A DNA stretch of 64,000 bases from Thiomicrorhabdus cannonii (lineage in GTDB: Bacteria > Pseudomonadota > Gammaproteobacteria > Thiomicrospirales > Thiomicrospiraceae), in contig NZ_JACBGH010000011.1 of the NCBI RefSeq assembly GCF_013391695.1, positions 1 to 64,000 on the forward strand. The letters run 5' to 3'. Both the position numbers and the translations under genes were made by a program. Below, piece after piece: positions 38,067 to 46,571 of this stretch; positions within the stretch are counted from its first letter, which is position 1, and each line of letters opens with the position of its first letter. A model generated the notes under the pieces. The model was not told where the DNA came from. It did not search any database and saw only the letters and a program-made list of their open reading frames with translations.

Positions 38067-39263
38067 TCAAGAGCTAAGTTCAGGCATAATTCTCTTCATG
38101 AAGCCATCAAAAAGTGGAACAGTGAATGCGGTATCACCATGTGATGGGCTATAAACCATCCCTTTAGTAATTAGCCTTGCGCGAATCGGTGCAACTGCTG
38201 AGGATGGCTTACCCAAAATATCTGAAATATCACTTGATCGATGCGGCCCCTCGCCTAGCTCAGCCATTGCTCTCATATAACGCTTTTCTGCTGGCGTTAA
38301 ACGATCAAACCGCACTCTAAAGAAACTCTCATCCAAACCCGCTAACGCTACGTCAGTCGCAGCCATTACATCTCGCTTCATAATCGGAGAGTTATAAGCC
38401 AAGTCCCAAACATGCTTTCCCCATTCCTGAATAAAATACGGGTAGCCTTGTGTTTGTTTAATAATCTCGAGAACTGCGTCCTGCTCTATTTGCGCTGATT
38501 CTTGTTTAAGAGGAATCACAATCGCTTGGATTGCTGCTTCTCTCTCTAAAGCGCCAATTTGGACAAATTCAAAAAGTCGCTCAGCATAAGACTTTGCCTG
38601 TCCCATTTGTCCAAGAAGCTGCGGAAGCCCCGCCCCAATCAATGTAACAGGCAATTGACGCTGACTCACGCGGTGCAATGCGGTAATTAAAGCAGCTAAT
38701 TGCGGTTCTGGAATATACTGCAATTCATCAATAACTAAAACGACTGGTTTCTGATAGTACTTAGCAGACTCTCCAACGCTGACCAATAAATCCGTCAAAT
38801 CCGCTTCAAAATCACCGCTGTCCGCCAATCCCCTTTCTGCTTCAAAATCAATATTTACTTCAACGTCGTCAAACCTAATTTTCGCAGCACGAATAAAACT
38901 AGCCAAAGCCCCTTTCGCCTTATCCAAAGCTTCATTAACTGCAGCTCTTGCCTGCTGAATCTTACTCATTCTGATGAGTGCCGTCCGTAAAGAAGGTCCC
39001 AGAACAGCTGCCAATGACCGATCCTCGGGAGCCTCAATTACAACAGGCATATAGCCCTCTGCCTCCGCTATATCGCGAATTTTGTGCAAAAGCACAGTCT
39101 TACCAACTCCGCGCAGACCATACAAGATAACGCTTCTTGCAACTCTACCAGCTGCAATGCGATGCAGAGCAATAGAAGCACGTTCAATAATCTCATCACG
39201 TCCAGCTAGTTCAGGAGGCGGTGTACCGGCACCCGGGGCAAAAGGATTTAATCTTGGATCCAT
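38067..39263 (-). CDS. AAA ATPase with C-terminal winged helix
   Basis: 398 residues, ATG 39263 behind GGAG; the longer frame to 39287 has no site. The N-terminal ORC/CDC6- or archaeal-type ATPase shows Walker A GLRGVGKT (49-56), Walker B VVLVIDELQY (about 160) and a sensor region VTLIGAGLP. The last 80 residues resemble a winged helix (LTPAEKRYMRAMAELGEGPHRSSDISDILGK). Orphan ATPases of this type are common in accessory regions; a chromosome-defence or regulatory role is possible. A 110-base intergenic region with an AT-rich palindrome lies upstream. Confidence 0.75.
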   Translation of the reverse strand: MDPRLNPFAPGAGTPPPELAGRDEIIERASIALHRIAAGRVARSVILYGLRGVGKTVLLHKIRDIAEAEGYMPVVIEAPEDRSLAAVLGPSLRTALIRMSKIQQARAAVNEALDKAKGALASFIRAAKIRFDDVEVNIDFEAERGLADSGDFEADLTDLLVSVGESAKYYQKPVVLVIDELQYIPEPQLAALITALHRVSQRQLPVTLIGAGLPQLLGQMGQAKSYAERLFEFVQIGALEREAAIQAIVIPLKQESAQIEQDAVLEIIKQTQGYPYFIQEWGKHVWDLAYNSPIMKRDVMAATDVALAGLDESFFRVRFDRLTPAEKRYMRAMAELGEGPHRSSDISDILGKPSSAVAPIRARLITKGMVYSPSHGDTAFTVPLFDGFMKRIMPELSS

Positions 39264-39296
39264 AACGGAACTCCACTTAATTATCAAATTATTAGT

Positions 39297-39319
39297 TAAT
39301 TAACATTTTTTGTTAATTA
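39297..39319. promoter_or_regulatory. AT-rich palindrome before the AAA ATPase gene
   Basis: TAATTAAC, seven bases, GTTAATTA: a perfect 8-base-arm inverted repeat, 34 bases upstream of the ATG at 39263. A winged-helix protein such as this ATPase could bind it and repress its own promoter. The region on to 39470 has no gene. Confidence 0.45.
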
Positions 39320-39461
39320 TAGATAACTTTTTTATAAAAAACAGTACTATCTCGCATAGCTGAGAACAACAAATATTTAACATCACTTTTAAATCGAAAA
39401 GGCGATTAGCCATGAATAGTCTTATCAGACAATGTTAGCCTCCAATCGCCACAGCCCATAA

Positions 39462-40181
<720 letters not shown>

Positions 40182-40267
40182 ACCCGCTTAGGGGGTCAAA
40201 TTTAAATTGCCGTTGACACCTTTTTTCTATTTAGAGTCTAGTTAGACTAGATTAACAATTGTCTCTA

Positions 40268-40423
40268 TCAACGAAATCTGGAGGCTTTCAAACGCTCCTC
40301 ACGTTTTTCATTGATCGCCAGCTCATCATTCAAAGCCATTACCCAAAGCTTTTGATTGATATCACCAAGGTTGGTTGGATGATATCGATCATCGTATTTG
40401 CGACATATGCGTCTATCCCGCAA
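40268..40423 (-). pseudogene. Open fragment on the minus strand, possible gene remnant
   Basis: Between stops the minus strand reads CRKYDDRYHPTNLGDINQK and NDELAINEKREERLKASRF, a coherent protein-like text of 51 codons without a start. It may be the tail of a gene cut by the IS21 insertion. No family recognised. The rest of 40184-40626 holds the IS21 end and operator 4. Confidence 0.25.
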
Positions 40424-40488
40424 TTAAATATCTATTGATTCATTTTAGAAATAAATACGACATGAATGTAGTAGACAAAGTAAAAACT

Positions 40489-40505
40489 GCGACATTAAAT
40501 GTCGC
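40489..40505. promoter_or_regulatory. WYL-type operator 4
   Basis: Perfect palindrome GCGACA TTAAA TGTCGC, 122 bases upstream of the unknown 230-aa gene at 40627. It lies 6 kb from the nearest WYL regulator, yet has the same sequence. Confidence 0.8.
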
Positions 40506-40626
40506 GTTAAATTTAAACTGTGATGACAATAACGCCCCAATGCACGTATCATTTCATCGAAAACCACAATTCAGGGATATTGCATCCTAGAATGGATACT
40601 CTCATTAACAATTTTTCAGGAGTTAC

Positions 40627-41319
40627 ATGCTGATGACTGAACTGTTAAACCAACTCAAAATACTTTCTAAGATCTACCCTTTAGAAGGGTACACATGGGG
40701 TATAGATAAAAACTGTCCCCTATTAATCCCTGAGGGCATGAGCGAATTTGAACAGAATGTATTTCTTAAAGAGAATTTTGCGCCACTCTTAGATCATGAC
40801 ACAAACCTTGATAACCATTATTGGATAATCAACGAATGGGGAAAGATCCGTTCCTTTAAACGAACACCGAATAATGACAGCAAAATATTAGAATTTAATA
40901 AACGGCTGCAATCAGGGAAACTAACACGTACAAGCTTTGATTTAATTTCATCGCTATCCAAAATCGCGTCATTCAAAGACCCCATGAATTTTGCCATATA
41001 TGACTCCAGGGCTGTATATGCCCTAAACTGGCTATTGTTCAGGTATTCTCCGGAGTTGAAACTCTTTCCACAACCCGCTGGCAGAAACAGTGAAATGTCT
41101 AAATTTGATCAAGGAACTATTTTTAGGCTATCAGGACAACCATTTGAGTACGAGTCACATAAAGATGCCTACCATTCCTACTGTGACCTTCTGAAACAAC
41201 TTTCTCATGAAGTATATGGGGACAAAAGACCATTCAATATCGAAATGCTGCTATTTCAAATTGGCCCAGAGCATATCGTAAACGATATTAAAAACAGCGT
41301 AAAACTGACGATAAACTAA
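40627..41319 (+). CDS. Unknown protein controlled by operator 4
   Basis: 230 residues, ATG behind CAGGAG. No signal, no membrane helix and no recognised motif; it starts MLMTELLNQLKILSKIYPLE and ends in PFNIEMLLFQIGPEHIVND. It has an RNase/ligase-like look in places (FAIYDSRAVYALNWLLF) but nothing decisive. The gene stands alone after a perfect copy of the island palindrome, and its last four bases overlap a convergent 38-aa membrane protein. By position it would be a separately placed member of the same regulon. Confidence 0.7.
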   Translation: MLMTELLNQLKILSKIYPLEGYTWGIDKNCPLLIPEGMSEFEQNVFLKENFAPLLDHDTNLDNHYWIINEWGKIRSFKRTPNNDSKILEFNKRLQSGKLTRTSFDLISSLSKIASFKDPMNFAIYDSRAVYALNWLLFRYSPELKLFPQPAGRNSEMSKFDQGTIFRLSGQPFEYESHKDAYHSYCDLLKQLSHEVYGDKRPFNIEMLLFQIGPEHIVNDIKNSVKLTIN

Positions 41320-41432
41320 TCCATAGAGAGATAAATAACCCATGCTACGGTCAGAATGTTGATAAGAGCATATCCAAGGACAATACGCCAAAACCATTTT
41401 CTAAGCCAAATGGTCGTTTCTTTCGAAGTCAT
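41316..41432 (-). CDS. Tiny membrane protein, 38 residues
   Basis: ATG at 41432 behind GAGGAG; sequence MTSKETTIWLRKWFWRIVLG followed by YALINILTVAWVIYLSMD. Basic-aromatic N-terminus, then one hydrophobic helix (about 16-35). The stop overlaps the end of the convergent 230-aa gene by four bases. The region from 41433 to 41641 contains operator 5 and no other gene. Size and layout recall type I toxins or small membrane regulators, but nothing more can be said. Confidence 0.5.
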   Translation of the reverse strand: MTSKETTIWLRKWFWRIVLGYALINILTVAWVIYLSMD

Positions 41433-41542
41433 AATTTAACTCCTCGTTTTGTGGAGCTGACCGATCGCCAGCAATGACGTTATCTAATGATTTCATTGTA
41501 GGCAAAAATGAAACATGGACATAGGGAAGCAAAGCGTGAATT

Positions 41543-41559
41543 GCGACACTTACTGTCGT
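41543..41559. promoter_or_regulatory. WYL-type operator 5 (imperfect)
   Basis: GCGACA CTTAC TGTCGT, one outer mismatch to the consensus. It lies 83 bases upstream of the 159-aa gene at 41642. Confidence 0.65.
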
Positions 41560-41641
41560 AGTCTTCACTAAATACACTTGGAATACTCCCTAATTTCACT
41601 AAAATTACGAAAGAAAATTAACTTATAGATGGGATACTGCC

Positions 41642-42121
41642 TTGATTTCACAAAAATATTTATCCAAGGAAATGCCAATTGATGACGTTGAATATTTCTG
41701 CACCAACTTTTCTGACTACTATGCACAGATCAAAGTTATTGCCAGGCTTGATACGCTCGATGAGATATTTATCTCAAAGCGTTGTGAACAAGAGGAACCT
41801 GAAATATGGCACATCACGGGATATGAAGTATCGGGCACCTTAACAGTTTTCCATTGTGATGGTGACTTTTCAGCACACTTCAGAAATTTCTTCAACACAC
41901 AAAAAGAAGCTGAAGATTGGCACCGGTACCTAACGGATAATCACGCATACTACCTATTAGTTGAGGGGTACTATGGCATCTATTTTGAAGAAAAATCCAT
42001 GGATGTTTTGGATCCAAAGATAACTATCAGCGAAAGGGCAATTCCGCCTCTTGAACCGTACAACTTCACACGAAAATCTGATGGCCAAACATGTTTGGAC
42101 TTTGAAAATATTTCCGATTAA
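41642..42121 (+). CDS. Unknown protein controlled by operator 5
   Basis: 159 residues from a TTG at 41642 (GATGGGA upstream), or 149 from the ATG at 41672. Acidic, soluble-looking; no family recognised. Aromatic-rich middle (EIWHITGYEVSGTLTVFHCDG) and C-terminal ALEPYNFTRKSDGQTCLDFENISD-type end without helices. It is flanked by the operator upstream and a convergent DUF4116 gene 55 bases downstream. Confidence 0.6.
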   Translation: MISQKYLSKEMPIDDVEYFCTNFSDYYAQIKVIARLDTLDEIFISKRCEQEEPEIWHITGYEVSGTLTVFHCDGDFSAHFRNFFNTQKEAEDWHRYLTDNHAYYLLVEGYYGIYFEEKSMDVLDPKITISERAIPPLEPYNFTRKSDGQTCLDFENISD

Positions 42122-42175
42122 AACAAGCGATAGCATACAAATCACAAGCACGAAAACCGTGGATAGACCTTCCAC

Positions 42176-43351
42176 TTAACCGCTGAATCCCTGCTCTTTA
42201 TCCAACGCTTTTAAAATATCAACGTCTTTCAAAATATCTGCAGGTATATGAGATCTCATCCAGTTATCGGATACACCTGTACGTTCTATAATTTCCAGTA
42301 CAAAATCCTTATCCGTCTTTAACTCATTTGCGGCATGCTTTAAAGCCCAAGGGTTTTGCATCACAGCTTTCATAACCAAACTTTTGTCGGCTTTGAACTT
42401 CGCAACAGCATGCATTAATGCCCCACCAAATTGGCTTACAGCCTCCGTAACAATCTCTTTATCTCCTTTAAGAGCCTCACTCACAAACTTGAGCGACGAA
42501 CCATCTAGCTTGACCGATGCCAAAACAACCTCTCTGTCTGCTCTTAAATCACCTGATGCAAAACTAAGGATGCTTTCTTCAACTCCTTCAGACCACACCA
42601 AATAATCCCTCTCCTCACCAAGTGGCGCATAATATTCATGCTTACGAGTAATCAAAAAGGGATCTTGATACATAAAACCAAATTCTGTTTTCGCTTCTTC
42701 TTCATCAGACACAATAGCCAATGGCTCTTGGTTGAGAAGAGCCGTTAACACAACCTCTTTATCAGCCTGAAGTCTTTTGGATGCATACTCCAAAGCCCAG
42801 CCAGTATCGGTGACCGCCGTGAGCACAATCTCTTTATCATCTGCCATCTCACTACTTACGTATTCAAGTGCAAGACCATTACAAAATACGGCCTGCGATA
42901 TAAAATCCCTATCGAGATATAACGCCTCATCCACTAAACTTAATGCACTCTCATACGCCGATATTGCTTGGAGAGATACTGCTTTATCCGACCTTAATTC
43001 CTGGGACGCATACTCAAGCGCTCTACCCCAATTGGAAACCGCGGCCATGACCACTTCCCTATCAGCTCGTAACGCTTCAGATGCATATTCAAGCGCGCCA
43101 CCATGTTTGGAAACGGCAGCCATAACTACTTCTTTGTCGGCTCTTAAATCAAAACATATGTTCTCTAAGCGAACCAAACGGTTAGATAACCCATATAACG
43201 CGATATCTTTATCATCAATAAATGCAGAACGATCTTCATTTTCGGTTAAGACCTGCTCAAAACATCTCTCTAACTCGTAAGATGGCTGATTGAGATTTCC
43301 GCCAACTTCAATGTTAGAAAGCAACTCCTTAATTTCCTGCATCAAATCCAT
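42176..43351 (-). CDS. DUF4116 repeat protein
   Basis: 391 residues, ATG 43351 behind GAGG. It is built of about seven copies of a 35- to 40-residue DUF4116 unit, each close to L..D+EVV..AV...G.AL.YAS..L (for example LRADREVVMAAVSNWGRALEYAS, MADDKEIVLTAVTDTGWALEYAS, FKADKSLVMKAVMQNPWALKHAA). DUF4116 proteins are of unknown role; the repeats are probably a binding scaffold. A central 50-residue stretch (FMYQDPFLITRKHEYYAPLGEERDYLVW) breaks the pattern. It lies downstream of the nuclease pair on the same strand, 78 bases after the DUF2779 gene. Confidence 0.85.
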   Translation of the reverse strand: MDLMQEIKELLSNIEVGGNLNQPSYELERCFEQVLTENEDRSAFIDDKDIALYGLSNRLVRLENICFDLRADKEVVMAAVSKHGGALEYASEALRADREVVMAAVSNWGRALEYASQELRSDKAVSLQAISAYESALSLVDEALYLDRDFISQAVFCNGLALEYVSSEMADDKEIVLTAVTDTGWALEYASKRLQADKEVVLTALLNQEPLAIVSDEEEAKTEFGFMYQDPFLITRKHEYYAPLGEERDYLVWSEGVEESILSFASGDLRADREVVLASVKLDGSSLKFVSEALKGDKEIVTEAVSQFGGALMHAVAKFKADKSLVMKAVMQNPWALKHAANELKTDKDFVLEIIERTGVSDNWMRSHIPADILKDVDILKALDKEQGFSG

Positions 43352-43428
43352 ATACACAACCTCTTGAATAAGCGATCACGCCGCCTATTAACATTCATTT
43401 TTCGTTTGAGAACTACTTTCAAAAACAA

Positions 43429-44898
43429 TCAAGCGACTTTTATCAGATCCAAGAGCTTTTGATAAATCCTTACCATCGCCAAAGTATCCAAATGACAATA
43501 AGCTAAGAGATCTTGCCTAATCAGCTCTCGTTTAGTTGGGTCTTGCAAACGATGAAGATTTGCAAAAGTGTCCATCGCCATGCCCCCGTGTTGGATAGCG
43601 AGTTTCTTGTAGTCCAACTCAGGATCATTAGGAAACATTGATGGCAGCACGGATTTAATAGAAAAACTGCCATGAAAATTAGGATGGTAATATCCCAACT
43701 TGCGGAAAGGTACAATCAAATCAGAAAAGCGCGGAATTAAAGCCAGCAGATCCTCGGCATACTCTGGAAAATCTCTTGCCAATTCTTCGATACGACTAAT
43801 TTCAAAATTTTGATAATAAGCGATGATGCTTCCTTCCGTACCGAGCTCATTTAGCATTCGGATAACAAGCTCACGCCTTGGATCACTATTTTCATCCCCT
43901 AAATATTCATAGTGTTCCAACTCTCCGTTTTCATGCAGGACATGAAGCGAATATTGAAAAGGCATTTGCATATATGGCTTTTGACCATCAAAACGCGGAA
44001 TGGCTTCCATAAAAGTTTCGAAATCGAAAAAATAAAGCGGGTAGCTGAGTCCTTGTATAAAACCGTCTATGACCTCTTTATTTACAATAGGCAGCCCTGT
44101 TTGTACGGTCTGAACCTGAATGGTTTGAATACGATTTAAACGTTTTTTGTCGATAGCATCTTCATAGGTTCTGATGCCTTGGTGATACCATTCAAATTGT
44201 TTCTCTTTATCCAGCCTGTAGAGTTTAAAAACAGAGTGAGTTGGTACGTCTTGCCAGCACTGTTTTTTGAAATCGCATGCAAAAGGATCGTTGCAATGGA
44301 CACCTATTTTTGCAGTTGGTTCCTCAGACTTGAGCATCTGCTCCATGTAGTCAATTCTTTGAGGAATTTCTGCCTGACGCTTTAGGACATCCTCGGTGAT
44401 ATCCTCGATATGAAACAGTTCATTAACATCTAGCTCGCCTTGTCGCGCGTAGCGCTTATTCAAATGAATAATATGAGCCTTGCTTACATTAATTGCATTT
44501 GAAATGGCATACCATTGCACGGCTACATCATTCAGATGGTATTCTTTTACTTTAGTTGACGCTTTAACCTCGTAGATATTCCAAGTAGCCCCATTTCTGA
44601 CCAAAATGTCGGCCATGGCAAATATGCCATTTTCCTTAAAAGTAGCCTCATAAATGACATCTGCGCCACTTTCAATCAACTCGGCCGTTTTACTGACCAT
44701 TCCCTGAAAATCTTCCTTATCAAACTCAATCCCAATACCCCCCGGGAATAAGTTACAGGCTAGATCACCTACGCTATACCCTGTATCAATAAAGGCCATG
44801 TCTTCAGACGCGATTTGGCGCAATTCCGGTTTATTCTTGATAAACCATAAAGATTTATGACATTGCAAACCACGTACATACTGGGATTTAGAGAGCAT
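43429..44898 (-). CDS. DUF2779 nuclease with Cas4-like cysteines
   Basis: 489 residues from ATG 44898 (a TTG start is possible at 44910). The N-terminal half is RecB/Cas4-like: Cys in GLQCHKS, EATF, ADILVRNGATWNIYEVKAST (Asp, Glu-x-Lys), and later CNDPFACDFKKQC. One Cys early and three late is the arrangement that holds an iron-sulphur cluster in Cas4 and AddB. The C-terminal half has an RNase H-like start YFFDFETFMEA and ends in DLLAYCHLDTLAMVRIYQKL, seen in DUF2779. It overlaps the PD-(D/E)XK gene by 11 bases, so the two proteins are coupled. Probably a DNA or RNA nuclease of a defence system. Confidence 0.8.
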   Translation of the reverse strand: MLSKSQYVRGLQCHKSLWFIKNKPELRQIASEDMAFIDTGYSVGDLACNLFPGGIGIEFDKEDFQGMVSKTAELIESGADVIYEATFKENGIFAMADILVRNGATWNIYEVKASTKVKEYHLNDVAVQWYAISNAINVSKAHIIHLNKRYARQGELDVNELFHIEDITEDVLKRQAEIPQRIDYMEQMLKSEEPTAKIGVHCNDPFACDFKKQCWQDVPTHSVFKLYRLDKEKQFEWYHQGIRTYEDAIDKKRLNRIQTIQVQTVQTGLPIVNKEVIDGFIQGLSYPLYFFDFETFMEAIPRFDGQKPYMQMPFQYSLHVLHENGELEHYEYLGDENSDPRRELVIRMLNELGTEGSIIAYYQNFEISRIEELARDFPEYAEDLLALIPRFSDLIVPFRKLGYYHPNFHGSFSIKSVLPSMFPNDPELDYKKLAIQHGGMAMDTFANLHRLQDPTKRELIRQDLLAYCHLDTLAMVRIYQKLLDLIKVA

Positions 44899-45898
44899 AG
44901 ATTTCTTCAATTTTCTTTAAGCTTGCGACAGTGGCATCAAAATCCAGTGTTCCATCCGGCTTAGCCACCCTAAAGTCATCTTGAAGAATGGCTGCAGTCA
45001 TAAATTTTCCATTACCGAACCGTTGAGGCTTCACCACCGAGAATCCACTATTTTCAAATTTTCTCTCGAGTTCATGACGCCACTGTGAGCGGAGTTTTTT
45101 TCTTAGCGTGTCTTCAATAGCTTTAATTTTGAAGCAAAGTTTTCCAATCGAAGGTTGCTGTTTTTTAGCGGCCGTTCCCTCTACTTGGAGTTTTATCGGA
45201 CAAGGCTCATCTGTCTTACGCTCTGCCCACCAGAAACCATAAAAACCACCGGATGGATTTGGGACATACTTCCATTGTCCTGCTGGAAATTCATTTTTTA
45301 ACGCCTGAAAAAAGCCAATCCATTGTTCTGCTCGCCAAGCAACAAGTGGGCGTGTCGAAAAGGCATTAACATTGTCCTCAATCGACTGCAAATAACTTTT
45401 AAATGCCAGCATGATGCAATTGTTACCACCATACCCATTCAACACACCTAAGAAGTCTTTTCTTAAATAAGGCTCAAATCCGTTATGTTCTCGAACATAA
45501 TCCATATCGCATTGATCATGTGTTTTAAGGTAGATAGGAATAATGTTTTTGAGTTTTCCTGTGTCTACATATTTTTTGAACGCATATTGATAATACTTGT
45601 TAAGCTGATTGGAGTGGTTTCGGGTAACCGTTTTATCTTCGATTAACAGATAATATTGGTCATTAACAATGGCGCCTACATCAATGTATTGGTCTTGCGG
45701 CTTGATCTTAATGGTTTCAACCGCATCCAACTCTATTTGATGTTTCTCAAACAACGATTTGACAAAATGATTTGCAACCAGATGTAAGTCCTTATCCTCA
45801 TTCGCATGGGTTGGATCACTCCACGCCAAAAGCCAGCATATGAAAGCATCCTGAGACAATTCACTGGTTGCATAGTTAAATATGTTTGGTGTTTTCAA
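44888..45898 (-). CDS. PD-(D/E)XK family nuclease
   Basis: 336 residues. PDDEXK_4-type N-terminal: SELSQDAFICWLLAW, then the catalytic IDVGAIVNDQYYLLIEDK (Asp 73, Glu 87, Lys 89). The C-terminal half has the region IGFFQALKNEFPAGQWKYVPN followed by a basic end, common in such orphan nucleases. Its start is 18 bases after the sigma-4-like gene stop and its end overlaps the DUF2779 gene, so it probably belongs to locus B's transcript. It may cut invader DNA. Confidence 0.8.
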   Translation of the reverse strand: MKTPNIFNYATSELSQDAFICWLLAWSDPTHANEDKDLHLVANHFVKSLFEKHQIELDAVETIKIKPQDQYIDVGAIVNDQYYLLIEDKTVTRNHSNQLNKYYQYAFKKYVDTGKLKNIIPIYLKTHDQCDMDYVREHNGFEPYLRKDFLGVLNGYGGNNCIMLAFKSYLQSIEDNVNAFSTRPLVAWRAEQWIGFFQALKNEFPAGQWKYVPNPSGGFYGFWWAERKTDEPCPIKLQVEGTAAKKQQPSIGKLCFKIKAIEDTLRKKLRSQWRHELERKFENSGFSVVKPQRFGNGKFMTAAILQDDFRVAKPDGTLDFDATVASLKKIEEIYAL

Positions 45899-45916
45899 AC
45901 CCCTTCCTTTCGAATT

Positions 45917-46150
45917 TCAAATAAAGTCTGACAAACTCACGCCAGCTAACCTTGCCCTATTTCGCATCTTACTTAATGCCTTTGATTCGATTTGTCGGAT
46001 ACGTTCACGCGTCACATCGAACATTTGGCCGACTTCTTCCAAGGTCATACTGCTGGCACCGCCAATACCATAGCGACAGGCTATCACTTTCTTTTCTCGA
46101 TCAGTCAGGCCTGAAAAAATAAAACGTACTGGATCATTTTGATTATTCAT
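45917..46150 (-). CDS. Stand-alone sigma region 4 protein, cargo of locus B
   Basis: 77 residues from ATG 46150 (MNNQ; GAGG upstream). From residue 15 the text SGLTDREKKVIACRYGIGGASSMTLEEVGQMFDVTRERIRQIESKAL is the C-terminal region 4 of a sigma-70 factor, ending in LSKMRNRARLAGVSL. Regions 1 to 3 are missing, so it cannot open promoters; it could bind the -35 element or the RNA polymerase beta flap and act as a regulator. The leader upstream is identical to that of the 404-aa gene of locus A. The nuclease genes follow directly. Confidence 0.8.
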   Translation of the reverse strand: MNNQNDPVRFIFSGLTDREKKVIACRYGIGGASSMTLEEVGQMFDVTRERIRQIESKALSKMRNRARLAGVSLSDFI

Positions 46151-46164
46151 TCTTAAAACCTCGC

Positions 46165-46215
46165 CCAAGTTTAATGCAACCATTACATATTACCACGTAT
46201 TTATTAGCCAAAATT
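46165..46215 (-). repeat. 51-bp leader identical to 11414-11464
   Basis: The second copy of the shared leader, here followed by the sigma-4-like gene. Together with operator 6, and the codons for MNNQ at its end, it marks the exchange point between loci A and B. Confidence 0.9.
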
Positions 46216-46221
46216 TCACTG

Positions 46222-46238
46222 GCGACATTACTTGTCGC
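46222..46238. promoter_or_regulatory. WYL-type operator 6
   Basis: Perfect GCGACA TTACT TGTCGC, 72 bases upstream of the start of the sigma-4-like gene, the same spacing as operator 1 in locus A. Confidence 0.8.
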
Positions 46239-46257
46239 ATCTTCATATGGATTGCAG

Positions 46258-46560
46258 CTAAACAACGCTCTGCGAATAGCCAAAATGCTCCGTTTCAATC
46301 CTTCCAATCAATGGAACAATTTTTTCATACAGCACTGGATTCTTTTGTTTTAAGATTTCCAATCCTGACTTTCTTTCCTTTGCGGTAGGCTGGTTGACAT
46401 AATGTAACGCCAGACAATGCAACAACCACTCAAAGGTTGTTGTGTCGATCGTTTCCTCTATCACCAAAGGCACATAAGAACGATCCCTTTTTATTTTCAT
46501 CTGCCGTTCATTGAACGCCATCACACTTCGAGTTCTTTCTTCAAAACTTTGTACGATCAT
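46258..46560 (-). CDS. Small partner protein of the AAA+ ATPase, locus B
   Basis: 100 residues, closely similar to the 100-aa protein of locus A (11509-11811). Shared: FEER.RSVMAFNE.QMK.KRDRSYVPLVI, ERKSGLEILKQKNP. Unknown family, no membrane helix or metal site. It starts 11 bases after the AAA+ stop. Conservation of both gene and position suggests a direct partner of the ATPase. Confidence 0.8.
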   Translation of the reverse strand: MIVQSFEERTRSVMAFNERQMKIKRDRSYVPLVIEETIDTTTFEWLLHCLALHYVNQPTAKERKSGLEILKQKNPVLYEKIVPLIGRIETEHFGYSQSVV

Positions 46561-46571
46561 GCTTGCTATCC

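Noticed and set aside
33033-39263. A BREX or DISARM system around the methylase
   Set aside because: No brxA/B/C/L, pglZ or drm genes are present; the single-chain nuclease-methylase fits type IIG.
40375-40590. Plus-strand ORF of 71 codons
   Set aside because: It runs through operator 4, has no good ribosome site and its text is not protein-like compared with the opposite-strand fragment.
45917-46150. Truncated host rpoD copy
   Set aside because: It has its own start, leader, operator and stop, and no trace of regions 1-3 upstream; a short designed gene is more likely than a broken one.
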